Position numbers and translations under genes: made by a program. The notes under the pieces were generated by a model. It saw only the letters and a program-made list of their open reading frames with translations, made no database searches and was not told the DNA's origin. A DNA stretch of 64,000 nucleotides from Phialophora verrucosa (lineage: Eukaryota; Ascomycota; Eurotiomycetes; Chaetothyriales; Herpotrichiellaceae), in NCBI GenBank assembly GCA_002099365.1, contig MSED01000013.1, positions 1,116,001 through 1,180,000 on the forward strand, read 5' to 3'. Shown piece after piece: positions 21,547-31,529 of the stretch (position 1 is its first letter; every line of letters starts with the position of its first letter).

Positions 21547-22492
21547 TCAACTCCTGTAGCCGATGTCGGGGCCGTGCGTGGCCTCGTCGGAGCGGTGTGT
21601 AGCCTCTTCATAACGAGAGCTATAGCCCTCCGTCGTGAGCGGCGTACCATCATAAGCACTCCAATCTGGGACATTCGTAGCCGGGGGGAAGTTCTTCTTT
21701 TTCCGACCGTTTCTGGGACATTTAGCCTTCGTCTCGTCATTCGCGTGATCGTGCCACTTGCAATCCTCCCTCTCCGTAGGGCAGACGAGACTCTTCTGGG
21801 CATACTCCCTGTTGAGATCGTCGACCTTGAGCAACAGCTTGTTGACGATGGCGAGGTTGTCCTTGTCGGCGATGAAAGCGTCCCAACAGCATCCCTGCTC
21901 TTGGTCTGATCCCGTGCGGGCCATGAACCGTGCCCAACCCTCCGTCACGACGATATACGCCTGGTATTCGAGGATGATGTCGAAGCACACGCCGAGCGAC
22001 GGGTGGTTGTCCTGCAAGTCGCGCAGCGCATAGATACTGTGATGCGCGGCGTTGGCCTGCATCATGTCGATCACCACGTTCTTGAGCTTCTCCGACCCGA
22101 CGAGGTCCGCGAAGGTCAGGTACTTCTGCAGGTCGTCGAACGATAGCGAGTCCTCGTGCAGGAAGTCAAGACGGTCATGGAATATCAGGTCCAGCCAGTC
22201 GGCGACGACGAGATAGTCGTGCTCTGGGAGGAAGACTACGGCGCGCCCGGGAGCCGAGTCGAGGATGATGTTGAAGTAGACCGAATTCTCGAGAAGGAGG
22301 GACTTGCTAACATAGAAGACGTTGAGCGGGACGTCTGCTTCCTCGTCTCCGAAGATTTCGTTTTCGCCTGCAACGATCTTGATCACGGGCGATCGAGCAT
22401 GTCTATTTGAGGCGCGTCAGTTCTGCTTCACTCATCTAGGGAGGGGGGAAGTCGCTTATTTACTTTGCGTTCATCATTCCAGTCCCGGCCAT
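21547..22492 (-). CDS. BTB/POZ domain protein
   Basis: A 294-aa protein with an N-terminal BTB/POZ fold (about residues 13-120), a protein-interaction domain often used for dimerisation or cullin-3 adaptor roles; the actual role is unknown. Exon 1 is 22492-22464 and exon 2 is 22402-21547. The 61-nt intron 22403-22463 (GTAAAT...ATAG, ACTGAC branch) gives the junction MMNAK-HARSPVIKIVAGE. Without exon 1 there is no in-frame ATG, because the frame starts at a GTG. BTB landmarks are FYVSKSLLLENSVYFN, VVFLPEHD and the DLIFHDRL helix. The C-terminal quarter is hydrophilic and ends with two short EATHRSD/EATHGPD repeats. This is one of three BTB-type genes in the window. Confidence 0.75.
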
Positions 22493-23463
22493 GGAGTGAA
22501 TTGCTAGCAGGGTCAATGATACAGGGTTCTCTCAGGTTGCACAGGATTTGAAAGCCTGCAATGGGATAGACTTGGGTGACGAGAAGAGGATAGGAACGAC
22601 CAACGGTCCGGACGAGATGTGAGATGAAGAAGAGTAGCGTCTGGACGTCGAGGGTAACGGGAGAACTGCGTGGTGCTGAAAGTGAATTTGAAGTGAAAGT
22701 CCTTGAGCACATGAACACTGAAATCTTGCGAGGAAGTCTGTTTGTGAATGAAAGCAATCACAATTGATTTACGCGGATTGTGGTTTCTCTTAGATCAAAC
22801 TCAACTTGAGTAGGCGTTGCAAGAAATATTCAGCATCGTTTTGGCTGTATGCTAGAATTGGTGCTTCGTGGTGCAAGGATGACTTCTTCGTCATTGAGGC
22901 TTCTTCGGATCATCAGTTTCGTCTCCGGAGCGATTGGAGTCCAACTGCAACCATATCCGTTCCATATTCGTCTAGAGATAGCTTGTCAAATCTTCTCGCC
23001 TCCGGAGCTATAGCATGTTTGATTGTCTTCAACTCCAGTTACTAAGCATTCTCTCGATCAAGTTGACGGCAAGAGGCTCAGTCGGGATCGTTCTCGAGTA
23101 GACAGTCGGAGTGGAACTTCTGGCCAAGCTGCTCGGCGCGGACACAATAGTCCTTCAGTGCTGTAGCAGCTCTCTGTTGATGCCCGCTGCACGTTTCATT
23201 TGCCATTGTGTTGGCTGTGCCGGTTATCCTCTGCGAGAAGTCGGCTATGCCAACAACGGAGTTTCATATGGAGGTCAATATCCGAAGCAGCTGCTTTCGG
23301 CGCGCCCCATACCGACGCCAGGCAGCTGGATTCCAGTTGAGTCCCTGGAAGCATCGTTCTCCGTCACGTTATGCCCGCGGTAGGTGCCAGACAACAGAGC
23401 GGGGTCCGTAGTCGAGCTCTCCAGCCGTTTAAACCCTCGGTGGCTGGGGGACAATGTCCAGCT
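22493..23463. other. Intergenic spacer (0.97 kb)
   Basis: Promoter of the BTB gene and 3' flank of PET117, both on the minus strand. No additional gene recognised. Confidence 0.4.
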
Positions 23464-23799
23464 TCAAGGTCCACTTGTATCATGCACTGTTTGACTCTTT
23501 TTATATTCCAGCTCAAGCTGCCGTTGTATATCGAAGTCCGCTTGGCGTTCGCGCTTGACTCGTTGTTGTTCCATATCCCGAACCACTCCAGCGTGCATTG
23601 CCTATAAAAGTCAAGAAGGTCAGCATTCGTAAAAGCGCCAACTACTTATGCATTGGAAGGATGAAAATTCGAGGCGAAGCAGAGACTCGGAACAGGAACG
23701 TACAGCCTGCTCAGCGGTCTGAGCCCAATGCACGAAGGCTACAATACCGCCCGTGGCGAGGATAGTGCTCAGGAGGGTGAGTTTGGAGGCTGTAGACAT
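23464..23799 (-). CDS. PET117: Cytochrome c oxidase assembly protein PET117
   Basis: Mitochondrial assembly factor for complex IV; in yeast Pet117 links the heme a synthase Cox15 in oligomers. Exon 1 is 23799-23704, exon 2 is 23601-23464, intron 23602-23703 (GTACGT...TATAG, 102 nt), total 77 aa. The protein starts MSTASKLTLL, then a single hydrophobic segment (LSTILATGGIVAFVHW). The conserved soluble part follows: AMHAGVVRD, QQRVKRERQADFDIQRQLE and EYKKSQTV. Length and layout match the family. It is head-to-head with VMA10 with 262 bp between start codons. The gene is small and interrupted, so it is easily missed by ORF scanning. Confidence 0.9.
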
Positions 23800-24061
23800 T
23801 GTGATGAGCGTCGGATCTTGTGGAAGGAGTCGAGGTGAAGGGAAAGCAAAGACGAAACTAAATGTTTAAGCGGACGAGAGTTGGAGACGCCGGTCGCCAG
23901 CTCCGCAGCTTCAAGAGCTCGGCGCCAGGTGCATCATTGAGGAAACAGCCAGCCTGGAATACGGACTACGTCTTGCCTGGATATAGTCTGCCACTGCTCG
24001 TCTCCTCTGTTTTCTTTCTTCGTCTTCTTCAGTATTTACTTTCGAGTGGCAAAGAATCAAT
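23800..24061. promoter_or_regulatory. Shared promoter of PET117 and VMA10
   Basis: A 262-bp divergent spacer between two small bioenergetic genes, one for complex IV assembly and one for the V-ATPase stalk. Pyrimidine-rich runs precede the VMA10 start (CTTTCTTCGTCTTCTTC). No specific operator recognised. Confidence 0.45.
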
Positions 24062-24703
24062 ATGGTTTGTCCACATATTCATCTTTGCGAGCACTCGTGC
24101 TGATATCGCTGCAGTCCGCCCAGAATTCCGCTGGCATTCAGACACTGCTCGATGTGAGTCGCGGCCGATCTCTACTCGTGGACCCGAGTCTGACTGTGCC
24201 TAGGCAGAAAAAGAGGCCCAGAAGATTGTCCAGAAAGGTGCGTCGCAATCAGCCGTTTAAAAAGAGCCCCTACTGATACTTTTACAGCCAGAGAGTGTAT
24301 GCTACCCTCACGGATCAGCCTGATTGTCGTGGCCTGTGTGACTTCTACTGACTGCCACCCTCAGACCGGACGAAGAGAGTAAGAGACGCCAAGTCCGAAG
24401 CCCAGAAAGAAATCGAGGAGTACCGAAGGAAGAAAGAGGAAGAGTTCAAGAAGTTCGAGGCAGAGGTACAATACACACCTCTTCCAGACTCTATATCCGC
24501 CTAGTGAAGCTCACAAAGTGGTCCTGCAGCAATCGAGCGGAAACAAGAAAGCCGAAGATGACGCCAACAAGGATGCCGAAAGCAAAGTGAAGGAGATTGA
24601 AGCGGCGGGCAAGAAGTCGGGCAGCAAGGTCGTGGAAGACTTGATCAAGACTGTTACCTCGCCGCATCCTGAGGTGCCCGACAAAATTTCCAAGGTGGAC
24701 TGA
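24062..24703 (+). CDS. VMA10: V-type proton ATPase subunit G (VMA10)
   Basis: Peripheral stalk subunit that pairs with subunit E in the vacuolar proton pump. Six exons: 24062-24064, 24115-24153, 24204-24237, 24288-24296, 24365-24465, 24530-24703. Five introns of 50-68 nt separate them, and the product is 119 aa. Exon 1 is only the ATG and exon 4 is a 9-nt microexon. Spliced, it reads SAQNSAGIQTLLDAEKEAQK, then IVQKAREYRTKRVRDAKSEA, the invariant G-subunit N-terminal helix. EIEEYRKKKEEEFKKFEAE and a C-terminal EVPDKISKVD follow. Every junction keeps phase and restores conserved residues, for example A-R-E-Y-R across the microexon, so the structure is well supported. Confidence 0.95.
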
Positions 24704-25124
24704 TGCATGGGAATTGGTGTTGTGTTGGTTGTTTGAATGGGGCGTGGGAGCTTTGGAGCAAGTCTGTCCTCCTCTGACAGAAACGCAGGCAGATACACCT
24801 AGACCGGCGCAAGCATGGAGCTACGTCCATCGTGACGTGCTCGTTTCTACGCAAGACGTGCTATGATACATATTGGCAAGTCGTGGTTAAGTTACGATCG
24901 TGTCTACAAGGGACTGGAAGCACAAATTCGCCGACTCTGCCGCGTGACATGGCAGCTATACATCTGCTCAGAAAGACTCAAGATCATTGCTTCCCAATTG
25001 CGCCCACGCTTATGCCTTCAGACTTGCGAGCAGGTCATATTATACAGTTGCCCCATATGCTCAGACTGGCCTATGCACACGTCCATGTTGCTCGCCTCTG
25101 TCAGCTGCAAAGCCCCCCTTCTGT
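24704..25124. other. Convergent 3' spacer VMA10 / lipase (0.42 kb)
   Basis: Tail-to-tail spacer. No gene recognised. Confidence 0.4.
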
Positions 25125-26171
25125 CTAAAACCCCTCCTTAGCCAAACCCTCCGCAACAGCTAAGTAGAACGCCTGCGCATTATACTTCTCCTCAACCAAC
25201 CCCAGCCGTCCAGCTGCAACTTTCAAGCGATTCGTCCAGTTGATCAAGTCCAGATGGGTGACTCCCATCAAAGTGCCCCTATACTCTCCCCACTTGGCAC
25301 TTCTAACAGACACCAGCCCGTCGTTCGGCCCTTCAAGCACATTCATCAGGTCATGGCTCATCCTAAACACGCTGAAAAGATGCGGAGTAGCGCTGGCGCC
25401 GTAGGAGAAATATTTGACATCAGGATGATTCGGGACCACGCGGTTGAATTTGTCGCGCATATACGGCGTGGTAAGCTGAGAAAAGGCGCCGTAGTCGATG
25501 TTGAAGCGGGTGAGAAGACGGTAGATACGCGGCAGCAAGTCTGGTCCAATATCTCTGAAGAGCATATCCGCGGCGGAACTGCCTCGATGGGGCGTCGCTA
25601 TGGTGGTGAGAGAACGGACGCGGAAGAGCGACGGAGACGGGCACAATCGGGAGATCATATACCGCGCGTCGAGGCCGCCCATGGAATGTGCGATAATGTT
25701 GACTTCTCTGCCGTGTCCGCCTTCGCGGGTGGGAAGTTTGGATGCGATCTGGTCCATAAGGACCTGGGCGCGCTCGGGGATGGATGCCGTCCTGGGAACA
25801 GCAGTCGTGATGCATTGTATCCCGTGCGACTGATAGGCTTCGCGAATGCCCCGCCAGTAGGCGATGCCGGGCACCAAGTTCCCTGGTAGGAGGCGAAGTT
25901 CGTCGAAGCCTAGGAGCCCATGCGCCAACACAATGGGGTATTTAGGGGCTTCGTAGCCGGCGCGAAGGTGGGCATAGTCGGAAACGATCTGCTGGCCCAA
26001 GTCTGAGAGAGATGCCTCATCGTTTGGATTGTACGAAATGCGGTTGAGTTGGCTGTTTTGGCTATCTACCTGAGGTCGCGCGTGTGATGCGTTGGCCGAG
26101 TTGGATGAATGTCGATGGCATCGCCAAAGGAGGCGTGGTCCAGCATGAAGGCGGAGTGCCCTCCATGGCAT
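25125..26171 (-). CDS. TGL2: Mitochondrial-type triacylglycerol lipase (TGL2-like)
   Basis: Alpha/beta-hydrolase predicted to hydrolyse acylglycerols, like yeast Tgl2. Single exon of 348 aa from the ATG at 26169-26171; the frame extends further 5' but begins there only with GTG. The N-terminus (MPWRALRLHAGPRLLWRCHRH) is Arg-rich and lacks acidic residues, fitting a mitochondrial presequence. The oxyanion strand is YPIVLAHGLLGFDELRLLPG, the nucleophile elbow is IIAHSMGGLDARY, the acid is likely in GPNDGLVS, and the histidine is in GVTHLDLI. The elbow is A-H-S-M-G where many lipases have G-H-S-x-G. It is followed 466 bp upstream by the OSGIN-like gene in the same orientation. Confidence 0.82.
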   Translation of the reverse strand: MPWRALRLHAGPRLLWRCHRHSSNSANASHARPQVDSQNSQLNRISYNPNDEASLSDLGQQIVSDYAHLRAGYEAPKYPIVLAHGLLGFDELRLLPGNLVPGIAYWRGIREAYQSHGIQCITTAVPRTASIPERAQVLMDQIASKLPTREGGHGREVNIIAHSMGGLDARYMISRLCPSPSLFRVRSLTTIATPHRGSSAADMLFRDIGPDLLPRIYRLLTRFNIDYGAFSQLTTPYMRDKFNRVVPNHPDVKYFSYGASATPHLFSVFRMSHDLMNVLEGPNDGLVSVRSAKWGEYRGTLMGVTHLDLINWTNRLKVAAGRLGLVEEKYNAQAFYLAVAEGLAKEGF

Positions 26172-26637
26172 GCTATTTGTCGTCAAAGCCAGAACGGAGT
26201 TATTGCCATCGACATAGTTTCGGTGCCAGGATTGAAAAGAGAGGGTTCTATTCCAAGAAATCTCCACGAGCTTGACTTTCGGATTCGCGGTGTGGTTGCG
26301 TCACAGGTTCGGAGATTTATTCCCGGCAGCCTTGTTTATCTCATTTCACAGCCTTGTCACCATTCACCCACCATGGTCGGTCTGTTCCACCTAAGTTAAG
26401 AAGGTGGTGTCAGCGTGACCACTGTGTAGAGCGAATCTGTACAGTGGTTTTCAGCGTCTTATCTGGGAGGTATATAGGCAGAGGGGTGTCCCAATCACAC
26501 CTCTAATCTTCGAGAGCCACCAGCACATAACATCATTCAATATCAACACACCATCCCAAGGAACATTCATATGAACAAGAGATCGCGCACTAGTCGCCCA
26601 CCCTCCATATAATAGCACTCCTAATACAAGCGCTACT
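26172..26637. other. Intergenic spacer (0.47 kb)
   Basis: Lipase promoter plus OSGIN-like 3' flank, both minus strand. A TATATA-like word lies near 26472 on the + strand. No gene. Confidence 0.35.
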
Positions 26638-28343
26638 CTATGATTCTTTCCGTCTATCCAGCGTTGAATCTTCTTTGCGCGCCAGGCTCACCGGACTTGC
26701 CTCATGACCGTCCAAGCCATTCATAGCTGGTATCTTTGGCGAAGATGTAGGGGTCTGATGACGGCTCAAGCAAGCCCTGACCACGCCGTTATTCTTTTGC
26801 TTCTCTACGTAGTTTGTGCCATTGGTAATTTGACCCGAAGCCTGCATGATCTTTCCGGCCGCATAGGCACACCCACCGTAAGCGAAGCGTATTAGCGAGT
26901 CACCAGTCAGGCTGCCGATGATGAAGACATGCGGTGCCAGTTCAAGGTTCTCGTTGGCCCTTTCGCGTAATGTTTGGCCGGAGATAATGGGACGATCTTT
27001 GATGCCTGAAGCATCGGAAACTCCGGGGAGAACTTCTTCGAGTAGAGCTGGTGATAGGTAGTCCAACGAGCCGCGACGCCCTACCACGTATGCCAGACCG
27101 CTCACTCGACGCTGGAACGGTGGCTCAGATTTCCCTGCCCTTTGCAAGGTGACCGTCGCGGAGAGCCTATCATCTGCAATCTGGACGTCCTTGACTTCGG
27201 TGTTTGGCAGTCCTTCATAGGTAGATTGCCAGTGACGGCTCGAATCAAACTCGGACGCATGGCGACTAGGTCTGCGGGGCTTTTCCCTGGAATGAGACGA
27301 CGAAAGAGCCGCAAGCTTCATACGACGATACACTCCTGCGTACTCCGGATATGCATGCTGATGACAGCCTCGTAGTGGCGAAGGCGACGTCGACGGTGAC
27401 CATTTGTAAATATGGAGAATTTTCTGGTCAGATGGACTTGAAATTATCACATCTGCGGCACTGAAGCCGGAGCCGATGACAAGAAGAGGAAGCCCAGATG
27501 CTCCTCCCTGGTTGTCCATGAGGTCCACCAGTGGACGAAGTAAAGGCCGTGGAGCAATGAGCTCACTAAAAATCCCGGATGCCAGAACAAGATTCCTGCA
27601 ATGCATGTTGTGCGAAGAAACGAAAAAGCCATCGCCTTGTCGAGCAACTCCCCATACCTGCTCTCCGTTGCGGATGGAATCGGAGATACCCACCTGATCG
27701 GGATATGCTGCAAGATAGTCGGCCACAGCACGTCTGGAAGGTCTGAGGAATATCGGCAAAGGCTGACCGTGTCGCCTCTGATAGTGCTCATCGAAACCGT
27801 ATCCTGGAAGCGATAACATACCGGCATAGCTCAAGGTGCCAATATCCCAACTGGCTTGGACCGGATTGTCCACCCACTGGCCTCCAGCCTGTTTAGTATG
27901 CCCGAGAACCACATGGCCAACCGCTCGGGAAGGCTCGTATTTCCACTTCACACATGTCTTCTTCTGCCCGTCATCCGTTTCCCCTAGTGGCCTGACCAAG
28001 GTGTCGAGGAGGACATTGACGGGGAGGGCTTGGGTAGAGTAGGAAAATCTTGAGGCAGAAAAGGGCTCTGTCAGGAAGTCTATGTCGATGTTGAGGAGAT
28101 CATGACTAGATCGAAGCAATCTTTCGTGGAGGATTGGATCGGGATGCGGGCTGGATTCGTCGTAGTAGGGTATGTGGCCATGGAGGATATACGACAGAAT
28201 CAATGCAGAGGGGCCGTTTCCTGAAGCAGAATTAGAAAACATGCGGTTAGTTCACTTTGTCCTCGCTGAAATGGGTCAAGGCGTGCTATGTTACACATAC
28301 CGACGATGACAGTGTCAATCTCTCGAAGCGCACCATGATCCAT
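26638..28343 (-). CDS. OSGIN-like FAD/NAD(P)-dependent oxidoreductase
   Basis: Flavoprotein similar to animal oxidative stress-induced growth inhibitors and their fungal counterparts; the reaction is unsettled. Exon 1 is 28343-28301, exon 2 is 28220-26638, 541 aa. The intron 28221-28300 (GTATGT...TTCAG) splits the dinucleotide-binding loop: TVIV-GNGPSALILSYILHG is complete only after splicing. A second Rossmann motif is LLVIGSGFSAADVI. Other family marks are SLPGYGFDEHY and, near the end, VFIIGSLTGDSLIRFAYGGC, which places the flavin-contacting C-terminal segment. The last ~45 residues are disordered and basic. A short upstream ORF ends at TAATG, overlapping this start codon. Confidence 0.8.
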
Positions 28344-28375
28344 TAGAAACTCCGTCCTCTCGACGATTCTGGCAT
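28343..28375 (-). promoter_or_regulatory. Upstream ORF overlapping the OSGIN-like start (TAATG)
   Basis: ATG at 28373-28375 opens a 10-codon frame whose TAA (28343-28345) shares its first T position with the A of the main ATG, forming TAATG on the minus strand. Such an overlap could allow termination-reinitiation or reduce main-frame translation. Whether this upstream ATG lies within the mRNA is not known. Confidence 0.4.
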
Positions 28376-28903
28376 CGTAGTCGGGCCTGATGCTACAAAG
28401 AGTATCCAGAGAACTTTTCCTCGAGAGCGAAGGACATCAAGTCCGAGAAGGAGGGGCACCTCCGGGTTTAACCCCAAGCGACGAACTGCTAAGGCCGAAT
28501 CATGGCTGGTCTACTGCTCTGGGCCCGTCCGCCCGTCCACTTAGGTCATGGGCATGCCTGGATGGGGGCTGTAGGCGGGCGCCCATAGTAACTAAATATG
28601 CAGCCGAGGCAGCCGAAAGACTTAACCAGGCCCTCCAACAACCCACGAGTCTCGCAAATCTGGCCTCGCTGCCCCGACATCCGACTCTGGAAATCTGACG
28701 CTGCCATCGCTTTTTCAGGCACTGCTGCCGTCCACTCATGACCCCAGATGGGAATGTATGTTTCATCATTATGGACTTTCGGCACCGTTGTTTCCGATCA
28801 GATGTGTCATGCTGCAGAGTATGACCATAACCCCATCTCTGCGCGCCTCGTCCAAATCGCTTGCCGCTTGACCGCATGATGCTGCCAGGGCAACAGGTCT
28901 AAT
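28376..28903. other. Intergenic spacer (0.53 kb)
   Basis: Promoter of the OSGIN-like gene and 3' flank of the hydratase gene. No gene recognised. Confidence 0.4.
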
Positions 28904-29842
28904 TCATGTCTTCCAAGATGGTGACCTCTTCTCAAAGAAGGCATTGATACCCTCTTTTGCGTCTGCAGATCTCGCGTGTAATGCCATTAGCCTACCGGTC
29001 CAGGTCACTGCATCCTCGTAGCCGTCACCGCCATGTGCAGAATGGGCGCCGTTCAGCCCCAGTTGCGTCCAGTATCCCCATTTGCCCAAAGCCTGCGGCT
29101 GTCCTGCCGTGGTTTCTGATAGTTGACTTACTATGCCGGCCACCCGCTTTTCCAGAGCTTCCTCATCTGGCACTACATCAACTGCTCCTCCTGGAAGTTG
29201 GTCTGCGCGGACTGGCTCCGCCAGGGCTAGCATTCTGTACGTGAATGCGTGGCCAAGTCGGCGTGAGGCGGCTGTGGAGGGGGAAGAGCATGGCAGGCCG
29301 ATACTCGCCCCAGGCAGTCGAAACTGGGTTGAAGCACAAGCAACAGGGAGGTCTGTCGTCAATGCGAGCTGTGCCCCGGCAGCGGTCGCGAGACCCTGGA
29401 TAACACCAATCACTGGTGCTGGGGACCGTCGAATCAGGGTCATCACTTCCGCGCACAAACGAAACGTCTCCTTCACTTCATCATGACTTAGCGACCGTAG
29501 CTCACTCAAATCGTGGCCCGATGAGAAGACCGCGCCTTCACTGCGTAACACGATGACCTTGGGCAGTTCGCTTCGGTGCTCTTGCCACTTGTCGGCTTCG
29601 AGGAGCCACCCGTATTGATTTCGGGCGTCCGTGTTTCCGTCTTTGACCGCCGACTCCAGTTCAGTCAGAATTCCCGGCTGGAAGGGAGGCAGAATCCTGA
29701 GGCGGCCGTCCAAAGGTGATGTGTTGTATGCATGGAGCTGGCTCCGTAAGTCTCGTAATACAGCTAGAGACAACGCGTTCCTCCTGCGGCCGTTCTTGAG
29801 CGCCAAGTAGGCAGCTTGCGCAGGCAACGTTGGCCAACTCAT
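28904..29842 (-). CDS. Enoyl-CoA hydratase/isomerase family protein (ECHDC3-like)
   Basis: Crotonase-fold protein resembling ECHDC3; catalytic activity is uncertain. Single exon from the ATG at 29840-29842, 312 aa. The frame is open further upstream but has no other ATG before a stop near 29995. Crotonase landmarks are LALKNGRRRNALSL (first strand and CoA-binding loop), FSSGHDLSELRS (oxyanion-hole strand), and PVIGVIQGLATAAGAQLALTTD with FRLPGASIGLPC (second oxyanion hole). ECHDC3-like proteins lack one or both of the catalytic glutamates of true hydratases, and none is obvious here. An insertion at about residues 40-75 is unusual. The start lies 181 bp from the stop of the PIG-A gene on the same strand. 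A short upstream exon coding a mitochondrial presequence cannot be excluded. Confidence 0.75.
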   Translation of the reverse strand: MSWPTLPAQAAYLALKNGRRRNALSLAVLRDLRSQLHAYNTSPLDGRLRILPPFQPGILTELESAVKDGNTDARNQYGWLLEADKWQEHRSELPKVIVLRSEGAVFSSGHDLSELRSLSHDEVKETFRLCAEVMTLIRRSPAPVIGVIQGLATAAGAQLALTTDLPVACASTQFRLPGASIGLPCSSPSTAASRRLGHAFTYRMLALAEPVRADQLPGGAVDVVPDEEALEKRVAGIVSQLSETTAGQPQALGKWGYWTQLGLNGAHSAHGGDGYEDAVTWTGRLMALHARSADAKEGINAFFEKRSPSWKT

Positions 29843-30023
29843 GTCGAGTAAGCTCTGATCATAACCCTCCTCAGCTTTACAAGAATCTCGCCTCGTACTG
29901 GTTGCTGAGCTGCTCGTCAACTGACTGTCTAGGAAGCTCTCTTGTTGATCGATCTGTTTGAACAGTGTGCTCGAGTGGTGGTTCGGTCAAACCGGAAATT
30001 TCCGCGCCGAGGTCCAAGAAGCT

Positions 30024-31529
30024 TCAGCGTATGACGAGGCTTCCATTGCGCCGATCCATCAGGTCTGTACCTCTACGGCGATACGCGCCATTCTCGACAG
30101 GCTTGTTCTTGTCGTTGATGAAGGGCTTCCGTGGCCAGGACCGTGCTATGTCAATGCGCGATCTTGGAGCCCAGAACTCCAGAAACAAAAATATGAGGTA
30201 GTCAATGACCACGCAAAGGCAGAAAAGCTTGCCGGCCCATATTCCGCATCCATAGTACCGCTTCAACCGGTCAATCAGGGCATAGCCACGGACACGTGAA
30301 GCACTCCAGGGCGCGTTGGCATGTTCACCGTAGAACTCTTGTTCGCTGATAGCGCCGGTGATGCCGTCATAGACTCGTTCTGTTCTTTGTGCAACATCGG
30401 TCCAGGAGTACATCATTTTGACCTGATCGTGAAACCGCTCGGTCTTGACCTTTCCCGACCGCAACGCGGCGATCGCTTTCCCTGTCGCAAGGACCAAGTC
30501 ATCTTCTTCTGGTTTTGCAAACGTCGTCATGTGCGCTGGGAGGACCTCCGGGATACCACCGACTCTGGTACACACGACGTAAAGACCACAACTAGCAGCC
30601 TCGACGATGACGGTCCCAAAAGCCTCAGTCAGACTCGGATGTAGGTATATATGTCCTCTGACCATCACGTCGCGGACTTCTTCGTGGCGCACTGGGCCGA
30701 CAAGCTCCACTTTGTCTTGGAGCATCCGCCGTTCAAGCATCTGCTCCAGGTCAATAGCCTTCGGCCCCGAACCCGCGATGATGAAACGGACGTTGGGATG
30801 TACTGCCAGGATTCTAGGAATTGCTGCGATCAAGAGATCTGTCCCCTTGTTGTAAAATAGCCGGGAAATAACGACAATTACAATCGTGTCGCCAGGACCC
30901 AGGCGTTGAGGCAGCGGCCTCGGTCTCAAATAGTCCATTTCATTTCGGGAGTTCGGGATGTATGATTTCGGCTGAAAGTTCTCCGCGACCACGGCGTTGG
31001 GGATGACTGAGACCATCAAAGGGTCAAGCGAGGCTCGAAGCACGGTGTTCTCCTTGCATGTGTGGCTCACACAGATCGCATGGTCCACATCACTCAAGGC
31101 GAATTTGAGCAGCTTGTTGGTCAATATGGAACCGGCGTCGGCAAATCCGAACAGTGAGTGATCGGTGAAGACAGTGCGGAGACCCATGGTGCGAGCGTGC
31201 AGGATTGCCTCGTGGCAGAAACTGCTCAAACTACCATGGCCATGGACAATTTGGATTTCTTCTCTGATGACTATATTGCGGAACATCGGGAAGAAGGAGA
31301 AGACTGTAGGCATGGTTGTCTCTCGATAGATGATGAAGAAGGGCACATGGTAGACCTTGAGCCCGTTCGTCAGGTAGCGGACGCCCGTTCGACCTTCGTA
31401 GGCATGCGTTATCACCACAACCTTGTGCCCTCGGTCGATCAGTTTGGACGAAAGTTGGTAGATATGACTCTCGACTCCTCCAGGCTGGGGGAAGAAGAAG
31501 TCGCTAACCATGGCAATGTGGTACGGCAT
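30024..31529 (-). CDS. SPT14: PI N-acetylglucosaminyltransferase catalytic subunit (PIG-A/GPI3)
   Basis: Transfers GlcNAc from UDP-GlcNAc to phosphatidylinositol on the cytosolic ER face, the first step of GPI-anchor synthesis. Single exon, 501 aa, the usual length. The GT4 N-terminal domain begins IAMVSDFFFPQPGGVESHIY and includes HGHGSLSSFCHEA and TDHSLFGFAD. The C-terminal GT-B half has ISRLFYNKGTDLL, IAGSGPK and the donor-binding E-x7-E element in LHPSLTEAFGTVIVEAASCG. A hydrophobic anchor lies near residues 434-455 (FCLCVVIDYLIFLFLEF). It shares a 348-bp divergent promoter with DBP6. The product would be needed to anchor the cupredoxin encoded earlier in this window. Confidence 0.96.
   Translation of the reverse strand: MPYHIAMVSDFFFPQPGGVESHIYQLSSKLIDRGHKVVVITHAYEGRTGVRYLTNGLKVYHVPFFIIYRETTMPTVFSFFPMFRNIVIREEIQIVHGHGSLSSFCHEAILHARTMGLRTVFTDHSLFGFADAGSILTNKLLKFALSDVDHAICVSHTCKENTVLRASLDPLMVSVIPNAVVAENFQPKSYIPNSRNEMDYLRPRPLPQRLGPGDTIVIVVISRLFYNKGTDLLIAAIPRILAVHPNVRFIIAGSGPKAIDLEQMLERRMLQDKVELVGPVRHEEVRDVMVRGHIYLHPSLTEAFGTVIVEAASCGLYVVCTRVGGIPEVLPAHMTTFAKPEEDDLVLATGKAIAALRSGKVKTERFHDQVKMMYSWTDVAQRTERVYDGITGAISEQEFYGEHANAPWSASRVRGYALIDRLKRYYGCGIWAGKLFCLCVVIDYLIFLFLEFWAPRSRIDIARSWPRKPFINDKNKPVENGAYRRRGTDLMDRRNGSLVIR

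Noticed and set aside
26172..26267. Upstream extension of the lipase by 32 codons
   Set aside because: The extension begins with GTG and has no ATG. Starting at 26171 leaves a good mitochondrial presequence at the N-terminus.
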